The translations under genes were made by a program, and so were the position numbers. From contig NW_004454166.1 in NCBI RefSeq assembly GCF_000283155.1, positions 12,465,292 to 12,529,291 on the forward strand: 64,000 nt of DNA, given 5' to 3'. Positions 11,270-21,499 of this stretch are shown piece by piece. The notes under the pieces are model-generated. The model saw only the letters and a list, made by a program, of their open reading frames with translations. It was not told the DNA's origin and ran no database searches. Each line of letters begins with the position of its first letter. The first letter of the stretch is position 1. This DNA is from Ceratotherium simum simum (lineage: Eukaryota; Chordata; Mammalia; Perissodactyla; Rhinocerotidae).

Positions 11270-11400
11270 GGTCCCAGAGGGAAGGAAAGAGACAGAAAGA
11301 CTGAGACTGAGAAAAAGGGAGTGAGCAATTGAGACCCCAAGAGAAAGAGAGAGAGAGAGAGAAAGGAGATAGCAAGAGAAAAGCAAGTAAAAACAAGAGT
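11270..11400 (+). repeat. purine-rich tract with (GA)n
   Basis: This is a long run of A and G on the plus strand, including 'gagagagagagagag' at about 11345-11362. Confidence 0.8.
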
Positions 11401-11404
11401 CATT

Positions 11405-11572
11405 AAGGTTGACTGGACACTTTTAAGAGTTTCACATATATTAACTCATTTAATTAACTCCTTAAAAGATACTCTAGTGCAGGTATTATTATTATCTGCC
11501 ATTTTATAGATGAAGAAACTGAGTTTAGAGCTAGTAGATATCTGAATCAAGCTTCAAACCTAAACAGTTTGG
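11405..11572 (-). mobile_element. MIR, antisense
   Basis: The order 'catatattaactcatttaattaactcc', 'gtattattattatctgccattttatagatgaagaaactgag' and 'agctagtagatatctgaatc' is antisense MIR. Confidence 0.85.
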
Positions 11573-11574
11573 TT

Positions 11575-11655
11575 CCAGAATATAGAAAGGAAAGACAAGA
11601 GAAGGGAAAGGAAGAGAAGAGAAGGGGAGGGAAAGGGAAAAGAGAAAGAGAGACA
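11575..11655 (+). repeat. purine-only tract (GGGAAA-type)
   Basis: This is a homopurine run on the plus strand made of irregular gaagg, gggaa and aagag units. It is able to form triplex-type structures in principle. Confidence 0.8.
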
Positions 11656-11685
11656 ATCTTCTTAATATGGAAGACATTTCATGGA

Positions 11686-11689
11686 GTGG

Positions 11690-11722
<33 letters not shown>

Positions 11723-11723
11723 C
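11686..11723 (+). repeat. (GGAT)n microsatellite
   Basis: This is a tetranucleotide repeat of about nine GGAT units with one GGAC interruption. The long 'HPSIHPSI' reading frames on the other strand are artefacts of it. Confidence 0.95.
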
Positions 11724-12049
11724 AGAAGGAAGGTAGGCAACAGAGAGATGAGTGGAACAAGTCCAACATCTCACTGTTAAATCTGACCCTGTGACTCTGA
11801 AAACTACCAGTCACTACACAGAGGCTGCCCCCAGGTTTGTCTAGCTTTCTTTCTATTCTGTCCAGTAGAACATGGCTTATTATTTCACAAATTTGGTTCC
11901 CCAAATCAAAAATTTCTGGAAAGTAAGAACTGGCAGAACACATGTAGCCTACAGGGTGCGAGTTAATCCTGCCCACCACGGCTAGAGTCTAAAAATGTGT
12001 CCCTTAGGTTATGGGACCCAGAGAAAGTTAAATGACTCAATGTTTTTTA
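11724..12049. other. single-copy sequence, nothing identified
   Basis: No repeat or coding signature is seen. Confidence 0.4.
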
Positions 12050-12745
12050 AACTCCATTCGACAGATAGTTGCTACATGTTCACCCTAGGCCAGGTCCTAT
12101 ATCAGGCAGCAGAGAAGAATGAAGAAGACACTGGGCTCTCCAGTGGCTCAATAACCACCTCCACAGCCCCCAATCAATACAGTGAGTTCTATACACAAAG
12201 TAGGAGAAAAGCCCACTCAAGCACAGAGCAGGCAGAGCAACCCAATTTGCCTGGGAGGGTTGAGGAAAGCTTCACATAAGTGACATTTGAGCTAGACCTT
12301 GAAGGATGAGCTGAAGTTTGCCCAGTGGGGAAGAGGACAGCAGGCAGTACCAGCAGAGGAAACCACATGAGCACAGACCTGGAGGTGTGAGAATGCAAGG
12401 AACCTTCCAGAAAGTTATCAGAAGTTCAAAACGACAGAACTGCACAGGGAAGAAGTGACAGGAAATAACCCCAATGAGAAATGTGGAGGTAGGACAGTGA
12501 TGCCTCTCGATGGGCTCTGTAAGGCACGTGCACGTTGGCCTTTGAGGTCAGGGATCCTTTGAGAATCTGGCCACGCTCTGGATCCACTCACATACACACA
12601 CATACAAAATTTTGCATTTGGTATCAGGGTGTTCTCAAATGTCCGGGCACCAATATAAGTACCTTCGCTGGAGGCAATAGGGAACTATAGATTGTTTTTA
12701 GCAAGAGAGTGACATGATCAGATCCATGCATTAAAAGATGGCAGG
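12050..12745 (-). mobile_element. L2, antisense, with a middle insertion
   Basis: The part at 12050-12420 shows 'acccta ggccaggtcctatatcaggcagcagagaagaa', then 'gtgacatttgagctagaccttgaaggatgagctga' and 'gaaaccacatgagcacagacctgg'. The part at 12650-12745 resumes with 'ttagcaagagagtgacatgatcagatcc'. Between them, about 12500-12640 holds 'gcctttgaggtcagggatcctttgagaatctgg', which looks like a different old repeat that I cannot name. Confidence 0.65.
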
Positions 12746-12754
12746 AGAGGAGAA

Positions 12755-12990
12755 ACTAAAAGTCCCACTTTAGGGTCAAACAGACCTGGATTTGAGACCG
12801 TGCTCTGCTGTTTACTAACTGTAAGACCTCAGGCAAGCTGGCTAAGATTCAGTGACTCAGTTTCTCATTATAAAATGGTCACAATAATAGTTCCTACTTC
12901 ACAAGGCTGTAGCAAAGATTAAATAAGACAAAGCATTTAAGGTGCTTAGCACAGACCCCAGAATACATGGTGAGCACTGGCTCCATGGGG
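12755..12990 (+). mobile_element. MIR
   Basis: The order 'gggtcaaacagacctggatttgagaccgtgctctgctgtttactaactgtaagacctcaggcaag', 'gactcagtttctcattataaaatgg', 'caaagattaaataagac' and 'ggtgcttagcacaga' is a nearly complete MIR. Confidence 0.92.
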
Positions 12991-13519
12991 AAGCTTTTTA
13001 AACGATAAACAGAGATCTGGTAGGCACAGTAAGGGAAGAGGGAGGCCCCGGAGAATGATCCCAGGAACCTGGCTCACCTACCACCCCAGGAGGTGCCCAG
13101 TCCCAGGTCCCTGCTCTTCCGATAACTGGCTATGTTGTGCACATTTAGAATGAGGCCCAGTTCTGAACAAAGTGGGCCCATAGGAGGTGTGTGCTACTAC
13201 TTCCTTTATAAATAGATGGTACCTGGGCCTCCTCTGGCCAGAAACATGAGATTGGAGAATGACTGAGCAAAGTAGCTCAGTCATAGTGTTTCCAAACAGA
13301 TCTCATAACCAGATTATGCCTAAGATTTAAAGTTGGCAACCACAGGTCTATTCTTCAGATTGTGAAACCAATATTCAAATAGCTGATGAGGCAGATTCCC
13401 AATCGAATGACACTGGTTCCATTGAAGATGCCAACCATAGATATATCATGGACACTTCACTATGCCTCATTCAGTAGGAAGGGCACAAGCCATTTGAGAA
13501 GATTTTGCTTACAAAGCAC
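12991..13519. other. single-copy sequence, nothing identified
   Basis: No repeat or coding signature is seen. Confidence 0.4.
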
Positions 13520-13585
13520 AAATTCCAAGTGCCTGGCACATAGCAGGCACTCAATAAATAATTGTTACACAAGTGAATGAAAAGA
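13520..13585 (+). mobile_element. L2 3' tip
   Basis: The stretch 'aagtgcctggcacatagcaggcactcaataaataattgttacacaagtgaatga' is the L2 3' terminus. MIR shares this end, but the 'gttac...gtgaatga' ending favours L2. Confidence 0.8.
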
Positions 13586-13619
13586 AAGTTACCACTGGAC
13601 TTTCTAAAGTGAAATAGAA

Positions 13620-13726
13620 TGGATTATAAAGGGGGCCTCAGAGTGTATCTAGCTAGTCCAGTCTCCTATTCTACAGGTGTGGAAAGGGACACTCAGAGAG
13701 GCAAAGTCATATTTCCAAGGACTTTG
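13620..13726 (-). mobile_element. MIR fragment, antisense
   Basis: The stretch 'ctattctacaggtgtggaaagggacactcagagaggcaaagtcatatttccaagg' is the antisense MIR internal part. It stops where the MLT1 LTR begins, suggesting that the LTR inserted into it. Confidence 0.65.
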
Positions 13727-13727
13727 T

Positions 13728-14186
13728 ACTTATTATGGGTTGAATTGTGTCCCAAAAAATCATATGTTGAAGTCCTAACCTACAATACCTCAGTCTAACC
13801 TTATTTGGAGATGGTGCCTTTACAGAGGTAATCAACTTAAAATAAGACATTAGGGTAGGCCCTAATTCAATATAACTACCATCCTTATAAAAAGGGGAAA
13901 TTTGGACACAGACACACACACAGGGAGAACACCATGTGAAGGTGAAGGCAGATCAGGGTGATGCTTCTATAAGCCAAGGAACTTCAAAGGTTGCCAGCAA
14001 ACCACCAGAAGCTAAGAGAGAGACATGGAACAGATTCTCTCTCACAGTTCTTGGAAGTAACCAAACCTACAGGCACCTTGATCTCAGACTTCTAGTCTCC
14101 AGAACTGTGAGACAATAAATTTCTGTTGTTTAAGCCATCCTGTTTGTGATACTTTGTTACAGCAGCCCTTAGCAAACTAATAGAGT
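13728..14186 (+). mobile_element. MLT1 solo LTR (ERVL-MaLR)
   Basis: It starts 'tattatgggttgaattgtgtcccaaaaaatcatatgttgaag' and continues 'ttatttggagatggtgcctttacagaggtaat', 'ccttataaaaagg' and 'cttgatctcagacttctagtctccagaactgtgagacaataaatttctgttgtttaagcc'. It ends near 'agcagcccttagcaaactaatagag'. This is a complete LTR with no internal region beside it. Confidence 0.93.
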
Positions 14187-14319
14187 ACTCTCTCTTCTAC
14201 ATACCCAATAGCTCTGAAGAAAATGGGAGGCCATTTCAGCTGAATTTTAACAGGCAAGCCTAATATCATGACTCTTTAGTGGATGGTCAGAAGGTCAATG
14301 AATTGTAGGCTAGGGAATG

Positions 14320-14870
14320 TGATTATTCATTTATTTGAGTAATATTTCCTGGACACATACAAAGTGCCACCATAAGCATGGCTCTGTCCCTGCCATTGGT
14401 GAGCACACACGAGCCTCAGAGGTGGATTCAATACCAGGCAACCGAAATACAGCATGGTCTGGCTGTAAGAACTCTAAGTAGCCAGGTAGGAGACCCTCAC
14501 TCAGCCTGAGAGAGTCAGGGAAGATTTCACAGAAAATGTGATATTTGAGAAGGTCTTAAGAGAGGATTAGGAGTTTCCTAAGCAGAAGAGGTGGATGAGG
14601 GCATTCTGAAAAACGAAAATCCCATAAGCAAAGTTCTGGAGTCCTTATGGCAGGGATATGCTGAAGGCACACTGAGAAGGGGCTCCAGGATGGAGAGGAG
14701 GTGCAGGAGGTTACACGTTGTATTGCTAAGGGCTGAGTTTGGGTTGTTATCCTGTATGCAGAGAACATAGAGGAACAGGAAACAATGATGTGATCAGATC
14801 CTCTTTCAGGATGATCACTCTGAGGAGGGAGTCTAGAGGTCAGGAGACCAAATAGCAAGAGGCTCTTGTC
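14320..14870 (-). mobile_element. L2, antisense, long fragment
   Basis: The order 'attcatttatttgagtaatatttcctggaca', 'gtgatatttgagaaggtcttaagaga', 'gatgagggcattctgaaaaacg', 'aagttctggagtccttatggcaggga' and 'gatgtgatcagatcctctttcaggatgatcactctg' follows antisense L2 over about 500 bp. Confidence 0.75.
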
Positions 14871-15559
14871 ACCGTCCTGGTGAGGAAAGACAAGGGCCTG
14901 AACCAGAGAAGTTGCAGAGGGGACAAATGGATCCCCAAGCCACTCTTGAGGTCAAATTAGCAGACTGTGTTGTCCCAGGATCTAAAGGATATAAGGCTGC
15001 CCAAGAGGAGGTGACATTGGCCTACAAGGGATGGTGCCAATGTCTTCTTCCTGCCTTCAGGAAAGAGAACAGGTGCCCCCAGTTCTCAGATCTCATACCT
15101 TTCTTAATGACTCCAGAAAGAAACTCATGAAGAAAATGTCCAGAATAGGAGAGCCTACTGAGGGCAAAAAGATGACGTGGGTGTCATTTCTCTTCACGGC
15201 CTGTGTACACCCAGCTAGGTCTGCCTCAACTATGGCAGGTGGTGGTCCACCCAAGGCTCTCTGCCATGCCAGAAGTGATCCAGATCAACCCACCTATAAG
15301 GCCCTGGCCTCGCAAGAGGAGGCAAGCCCTGGGCCTGCAGAAAGAAGCAGGGCTGTCAGAACTCCAGGCAGGGGAGCAAGGCCCCAGAGGAAGGCACTGG
15401 GGATCAGGTGGAACTGGAGTCCTCACAATCATATCTCACTCTATCCTAGAAGCTCAGAATCTTGGGATTCACAGGGACTTGGCAGGCGTCTAGCATAGAG
15501 GGCCTCTACAGCCTTCCATCAGCTGCTAGCCCAGCTCATGCCTAAACTCCTCCAGGAAT
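14871..15559. other. single-copy sequence with the longest open frame (15031-15498)
   Basis: A plus-strand frame of 155 codons runs here, overlapped by other open frames in two further phases. It contains no signal peptide, membrane span or family motif, and has no supporting splice context. I regard it as chance openness in a GC-richer stretch. Confidence 0.5.
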
Positions 15560-15870
15560 GAGAGGGCCCGGATTTTACAGCCCAGCTGACCTTTAGACAG
15601 CTCTGATCACTAAAAAGTCTTCCTCATACTGAGCCCACTAGGCCCCCTGATCTACTGCTGAGTGCCAGAAAAAGGTTTAATGCCACTTCTGCCTGACTCT
15701 TTACGAGCATCTAAGGAACACTCATGTTCCGCCCCCTCTTCTGGTTAAGGCCATCCAGTGACTCCAGCTTCTCCTCATGGAGTGACTTTACATCCACCCT
15801 CACTCTGTTAATGCTTCTCTGAACTCACGCCAAGGCCAGATCACTTCCAGTTTATCACTTGAGGTTGTTA
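15560..15870 (+). mobile_element. L3/CR1 LINE fragment
   Basis: The phrase 'ttagacagctctgatcactaaaaagtcttcctcatactgagccc' matches the L3 consensus area 'gacagctctaattgttagaaagttcttcctcatactgagc'. It is followed by 'ctggttaaggccatccagtgactccagcttctcc' and 'ctttacatccaccctcactctgtt', consistent with the same very old LINE. Confidence 0.6.
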
Positions 15871-16714
15871 CCCTGGAAGGAATCTTATTTCAAAGATTTC
15901 TCCTTTCTTCTCTGGCACCCAAAATCACAATTATCTCTTCAGCATGTCACCACACCTCTGTGCATTCCAAAGACGTCTTTGGTCTTTTAGGATAAAATGC
16001 ACCAAGGATGCAGAGGCAGCCATAGGAAAAAGGGGAAAGGAAAGATGGGATGTGTGTGTTGAGAAAGCAAGATAAGGGCAGTGAATGGGAGTAGCGGGGT
16101 AGAGATGACCCCCTTTTCCTTCACTCTGATTCTTCTGAGTACATACTCAGGTATGTCACTGTCATTATCTGGGAAGTTTGAAAATCCGTGAATTAGAGCC
16201 AGGTACTAGGGTGACCACAATTGGGGGTTCAATGCTATTATACAGAGATTTGCTTTGTTTAGCAGGAGGACACTGAGTGTTCTGAATTCTAGGGGTGAAC
16301 ATCCCCAGGCAGTGTGCAAAACAATCCAATAAGGTGAGGGTGAATATATTAGAATTTTTATTTCTGACTGATTTATCTCATACTTTTAAATTTCCTATTT
16401 TGCATGCACCATGAGTCTACTATATACTTTATAAGTAAATAAATATACATATATTAAAGATGCATGCTTAATATATTTTTACTGGGATGCTTGCATCAAA
16501 AAGGTTTAAAGAATGCTGTTCAGGATGGCAGGCAATTAGCCCACACATGCCTTCTACTGGCTTTGGGGTAGGGAGATAAGAGCATGGCTACTCACAGTGA
16601 GGCATCTACATTGCTGTAGAAATAGTCACTCTGCACAAGAATCCTACTGACCTTTGTTAAGTGCATTATTAAGAGGGTGTTATTTAAGCTGCATTAATAG
16701 TGGTAGCATATCTA
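15871..16714. other. mostly single-copy; small inverted repeat
   Basis: No repeat family is recognised. At 16449-16476 there is a 9-bp inverted repeat, ATATATTAA / TTAATATAT, around AGATGCATGC. Confidence 0.4.
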
Positions 16715-17200
16715 GAATGAGGGAGGATACAGTTACATTCAACCTTACTTGTCCAGACCACACTTAGAGGATTGTGTTCCATACTGGAAGTTATATTTTA
16801 AGAGGTAACTCCAAAACTTTCTTTTCAAAGAACAGTGACAAAAGATGTCAAGGACACTTGAAACCATGTCATCAGAGGAACACTGGATAGAAGTGGGGGT
16901 ATCCAGCCTGGCTGGAATGTGGGGTACCTGAGAGATGGCTTCAGATTTCTAAAAGGCTGTCTTGAGAAGTGAAAATAGACTTAGTCTCTACGTGACCCAA
17001 GAGTTAAAGCCAAAGGTGGAATCGCAGGTAAGAAAATTTGGGCACAATCTACAGAAGAACTTTCTGCCATTGCTGCCTCAAGAGAAAGAGTGAGCTCCTT
17101 GTCCTTAGAGATGTGCAAACAGATGCAGGGTGACTACTTGCTGAAGATGTTGCAGAGCAGACTCCATCTTCAGAGAGGTGGTTCATCTGCAACACAAGTT
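16715..17200 (-). mobile_element. L3/CR1 LINE, antisense
   Basis: The order is that of antisense L3: 'gaggattgtgttccatactggaagttatattttaagaggta', 'gaaaccatgtcatcagaggaacactgg', 'tatccagcctggctgga', 'gatttctaaaaggctgtcttgagaag', 'agaagaactttctgcc', 'agagtgagctccttgtccttagagatgtgcaaacagatgcagggtgactacttgctgaagatgttgcagagcagactcc'. The match runs for about 450 bp, unusually long for so old a family. Confidence 0.8.
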
Positions 17201-17399
17201 GCCAACAAAGTTAGCGCATGGACAACTGGAGGTCCATAGGGTGATTTTAGGCGGTACATGAACAGATATTTTTTAGTAGTTATAAGGCAATCTCACAGAT
17301 AACTTTGATTCAGATGAGGCTGAATTTACTTACATCGGTCGATGGATATAAAGAAAACCACCAAGTAAAAGATAGTAGAGGGGACATTTAGACGTGGTA

Positions 17400-17505
17400 A
17401 AACTCTTGAATGACTGAAGACAAGGAAATAATGGAGATGACTAGAAGACCAAGAATGTTCCTCTCTGCCTCAAGATTCCAAGATTCTCCGATCTTCAATA
17501 CTCAC
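17400..17505 (-). mobile_element. L3/CR1 3' end, antisense (continuation)
   Basis: The stretch 'gagatgactagaagaccaagaatgttcctctctgcctcaagattccaagattctccgatcttc' resembles the L3 terminus, with its 'gactagatgacctc...ccttccaactctaagattc' type ending. About 200 bp of other sequence lies between it and the main fragment. Confidence 0.5.
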
Positions 17506-17935
17506 CTTCCAATTGGAGATCACTTATAATTTCTGCCTCTCTCCTTCGAGCAAAGCGCAAGCCCCAAAGCTGGAGTCTCCAGAGCTCTTCTGTTCACCTG
17601 GCCTCCCAGAACATCCAATCTTGGCATCTTTCCCCACCTCCTCCCCAGCCAAATACACCTGTCCTGGATCCTGAACAATCTGCTTTCCTGTTACAAGATA
17701 AAACTAATAAATGGACCCCTCCCCCTTTTATATGTGGGCTACCCTCCATCTCAGGGCATGCGTGTTTATTTGAACAATGGTCTCCTGTAGGGTGTATCCG
17801 AACCCCAAGAGGAAACTCCAGAGTTAGGAAAGTTAATCATTAGTGAGTTTTGAGGGCAATGATTTTTAGTCAGAAAGGGCCTTGGGACCTTCCCCCCACA
17901 ATTATGCTCTTTAAATAACATTAGAATCATGCATT
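17506..17935. other. single-copy sequence, nothing identified
   Basis: No repeat or coding signature is seen. Confidence 0.4.
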
Positions 17936-18158
17936 CAGTTCTTCACAGTTTACAAGGCATTTCCCACATCCACTTTCATCTGATCCTCACAACAGCCTGG
18001 TGAGGTGGGTATTACAGTGATTATCCCCATTTTTAGGACAAGGAAATTGAGAATCAGAGAGGTTGCTTAATTTGCTGAAGGCCACACGGCTTTCAAACCA
18101 TACCCAAATCCCCTTAGTCCAAATCCCAAGCTCAAACCACTGTACCACACTTTCCCCC
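17936..18158 (-). mobile_element. MIR, antisense
   Basis: The order 'cagtttacaaggcatttcccacatcc', 'catctgatcctcacaacagcctggtgaggtgggtatta', 'ttatccccatttttaggacaaggaaattgag', 'gaggttgcttaatttgctgaaggccacacggct' is antisense MIR, well kept. Confidence 0.9.
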
Positions 18159-18299
18159 AGTGTCACAAAGGAGGGACTCTAGCCCATCTACAAAGGCAAC
18201 AAGAACAGCTGCCATTCCCACAATCTCAACCAATAAGGGCTCTTTTTAGTTTTTATTGACTGTCTGGATTGTGATGTGGGCAGTAGTCTCAGAATGATT

Positions 18300-18465
18300 C
18301 TCGCATAGCTCACATCTGTGCCTCAAGGAGCCGAGCAGTTTCCTCATCTGCTTAATATATGAGGCTGATACCTACCTGTCTCCTAGAATGGTTTTACAAG
18401 GAATAACGTAAGCAAAAGAGTCTGGCATACAGTAGGGGCTTGATAACTGTATGGCGGGTCTGTTG
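18300..18465 (+). mobile_element. MIR
   Basis: The order 'cagtttcctcatctgcttaatatatgaggctgatacctacctgtctcctagaatgg' and 'gagtctggcatacagtaggggcttgataactgtat' is the MIR 3' half. Confidence 0.75.
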
Positions 18466-18799
18466 GCACTCCCCACTTTTCTATCTGAGATCCTGGTTAG
18501 AAAAGGAGGTCTGAAACAACTAGCGAACCTATCAACTAAACTGGAACCCAAACCCCACATTTCCAGATCATGCATTTCCACTTGAAACCTAAGTGCATGC
18601 CTCTTCTTGTTTGGCCTGCAGGAATTCTGTAAAATGAATCATTTCAGCAAAATACATCTTCACATTAGGGAAGGCAGAAACCCAAGAATCTGGGGGGAAA
18701 GGCAATAAAAGAAATACGATTCAATTCCACTGACTCTTGGTGCACAAGGCGTCTTAAGCACGTTTTCACCATGTGTCCCAGATTTTTCAAGATGGTCTC
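18466..18799. other. single-copy sequence, nothing identified
   Basis: No repeat or coding signature is seen. Confidence 0.4.
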
Positions 18800-19105
18800 A
18801 TTTCAGATGCTCTATGCCTCACTCAGATCATGTGGTGGACACTGTGCCAGGCCACAGGACTTGATTTTGAGTTAGGCAAAGATGGTCAATGTAAGTGTGT
18901 GCCAGACCTCAGCCCTTGGGGTGCTCACAGTCTAAAAAAGAAGGCAATAGAGAAAGGATGGACCAATGTGCAAAATGACGTGGGGGAGGAGGGAACCTAA
19001 GGACATTAGCAATTCGGAGCACACCAGAAAAGTCAGAAAAAGTTTCACAAGGTAGGTGCGTTCAAGTTGGATCCTGAAGGTTGACTAGGAATTCGCCCAT
19101 GGAGA
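18800..19105 (-). mobile_element. L2 fragment, antisense
   Basis: The order 'ggacactgtgccaggccacaggacttgattttgag', 'cagcccttggggtgctcacagtctaa', 'agtttcacaaggtaggtgcgttcaagttggatcctgaaggttgactagga' is antisense L2. Confidence 0.65.
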
Positions 19106-19888
19106 AGAGGTAAAATGTACCCCTGTGTCCCCAGGCTGCCTTCAACCTCTCGTCCATCTGCCTCAAACCTTCCACTCCTTATCTGACTCTGGTGGCTCAC
19201 CTTGCCCACCAATCCCCATAAGATGGCAACCTACCTTTCTTCCCCTCTGATTCCCATCCAACCCATGCCTCCCCCCTCCTCCACATCTTCCTTTCACTAT
19301 GAATCACAAAACCCACTCAGACCTTCCTCTACTCTGAAAGACTCAAAATGGCTTATTTATCTAAGACTTTCCCTCCACCCTCAGTCCTCTGTCCTCATAG
19401 GAGAGCGAAGTGAAGAAAATACCAGACCCAATAGAGGACAGAGAATGGAGGTGCTGCAGGCTCGTGATTCATGATTCAACAGAGATGAGTGAGAGGCTGT
19501 GGTGGGTGTGGGAGCAGTGAAGGCACAAAGAGAAGGAGAGGGATTAACTGAACAAGCCAAGCTCAACCTTAAAGATCCTGGTTTGGTTTGTTCCTGAAAT
19601 AGGGCTGAGCTTATGGCTGGTTCTTACTTGTTAGTAACCAGTTCACCCATCCCTTCTCTTAAGTCCTTGTTCATTAATCTTCTTAAAGAAAGCAACTTGA
19701 CTCTGTCAGGTTTGCTGGCTATGTGTCAAAAACCTGTTCTTCCACTAAGAGATTTCAGAGGTGAAGTACATATATATAGAAATCTTCACAGAGAACTTCC
19801 ATGCAGAATAGGGAAATCGTTCTCCTGAGCCATTGTTGTGAGATATATATGGTGAAGATACATATGCTTAAGTGCCAAGAAGCTGCAT
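19106..19888. other. single-copy sequence, pyrimidine-rich in part
   Basis: The plus strand at 19200-19400 is C and T rich. No repeat family or exon is recognised. Confidence 0.4.
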
Positions 19889-20525
19889 TTACTTATCCAT
19901 TCACTCGCTCATTCATTTATTCATTTATTTTAAAATATGTGTTGACTGTGATCCAGACATGAGCTAGGTATTGTGAACATGAGCAACAATGAACAAGTCA
20001 GGTGTGGTCTCTGCTCTCATGGAATGATGAGGAAGTTAGACACATACACAAATAACTGCAACATATGGTAATCGGTGGTGTAATAGAGACCCTAAGAGCA
20101 TGCTTTGGGAATTACCAAAGGGATTAAAGATATTTTCACAGGGAAAGTAATACTTGTGGTCTCTTTGAGGTCAGGGACTGTGTCCTACTCAGCACTCTGT
20201 CCCCCAGGCATAACACAGGGTTTTATTCATCAGAGGTGCTCATAGATGTGTGCCAAATAAACAATCAAGATCTCACAGAATGAGTAGGAGTCACTAGACG
20301 AAAAAAAGAAAGGAGGTGCATTACAGGAAGAGGGCGCCATGATGAAAAGGCTCAATGCATGGGCCTTTGGGGGAAGGACAAGTATTTCAACATGGATGTG
20401 GCACTGCTAACAGCAGAAGATGAGGCTGGAGAAGTAAGCTGGGCTCAAACTGTGAAATGCTCAGTATAACAGGCAAAGAAGTTGGAACTTTACCCTGGGA
20501 ACAAACAGTAGATTTATTAGTGTGG
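19889..20525 (-). mobile_element. L2, antisense, interrupted by a sense L2 piece
   Basis: At 19889-20150: 'cattcactcgctcattcatttattcatttatttt' and 'gaacaagtcaggtgtggtctctgctctcatggaatgatgagg' (antisense L2). At 20157-20262: 'ggtctctttgaggtcagggactgtgtcctactcagcactctgtcccccaggcataacacagg' reads as a sense L2 3' end. At about 20290-20525 antisense L2 resumes with 'tgatgaaaaggctcaatgcatgggcctttgggggaa'. A second L2 has therefore apparently landed within the first. Confidence 0.65.
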
Positions 20526-21052
20526 GCTTGCCATGGGTAGATCCACGTAGACATACTTTCTCAGTTAAAAACATTGTCTCTTGGACTTCAATAAGTTGGA
20601 GACTTTTTTTTTTAACAGCAAAGTGTTCATCTTAGTAACTTGTGACCTAGCCCAAGGAGTGAATGTGTAAGGATTTCAATCAAAGTCTAGCCAGTTATCT
20701 GCCCAGAGTCCTGACCACTCCTACCCAGAGGTACCCTTTACACTGAGAGCGCAAATTTTCCACCTTATCCTTCAAGTGTATTAGAAACGTCCCTGTGGAC
20801 TGGCTGCTGCCCCTCTGAATCTTAGAAAAGCCAGCAGATACACAGAGCAACAAGGGAAGGCACTAGAACCACAGGGATATGTGGACACTCTCAGTCACTT
20901 AATAGAGCCCTAGCACATTAAAGCAATAATTACAAGTCAGCATTTTCTAACACTTCAGCCATAAAACCAAAAAACACAAGGTTGCACAGTTTTCTTTTTC
21001 TCTCTCTCTTTTTTATGTTCTTCTTTTTAAACAACACTCAACATCTAAACAT
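20526..21052. other. single-copy sequence, nothing identified
   Basis: No repeat family or exon is recognised. Short T-rich runs are present at 20606 and 21000-21020. Confidence 0.4.
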
Positions 21053-21097
21053 ACATATATATATATATATATGGATATATATATATATATATCCATC
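21053..21097. repeat. (TA)n with a 26-bp perfect palindrome
   Basis: This is an alternating TA tract. The portion at 21071-21096 reads the same on both strands, with ATGGA at one end and TCCAT at the other. It could form a cruciform or hairpin. Confidence 0.95.
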
Positions 21098-21287
21098 TGA
21101 AAACCTGGGTAAAATCCTAGCTCTCCAACTCACTAAGACATCGATCAAGTCACTTAACAGCCTGTGACTCTCAATGATGTCATCTACAAATCATAATAAT
21201 GCATCCACACAGCTGTTATGGGGACTGACAGACAGGAAGTCTCTAAACCCCCTGTCAAAGGGCCTGGTACTTAAGAGGCAGCCAACA
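21098..21287 (+). mobile_element. MIR
   Basis: The order 'aacctgggtaaaatcctagctctccaactcactaagacatcgatcaagtcacttaacagcctgtgac', 'gtcatctacaaatcataata', 'gttatggggactgac' and 'gggcctggtacttaa' follows MIR from the tRNA part to the 3' end. Confidence 0.8.
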
Positions 21288-21499
21288 TACCTGATGCCCC
21301 TATTGGCCTACCCACCCCTTCTGTCAGCGAATCACGTCACGCCTCATTTACAGTGCTCAGTTTTGCCTCCCTAGTAACCTCAAGTGCCCAAAAAGGAAAA
21401 CCTCACTGCTGTTTGCTTTACAAGATAGTGATGTGTCACTTCCTTGTGATTGGGGATCAGTAAATCAATAACCAGGAAATAGATACAGCATCAAGTCTC

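Noticed and set aside
10969..11403. 144-codon minus-strand frame rich in Leu, Ser and Phe
   Set aside because: It is generated by the purine-rich tract at 11270-11400 and has no domain.
11531..11979. Minus-strand frames with HPSIHPSI repeats
   Set aside because: They are the translation of the (GGAT)n microsatellite.
13907..13921. CACACA run as a microsatellite
   Set aside because: It is short and internal to the MLT1 LTR.
15031..15498. 155-codon plus-strand open frame, the longest in the window
   Set aside because: No domain, signal peptide or membrane span; other phases are also open across the same bases, as expected of chance openness in a GC-richer stretch; no splice context.
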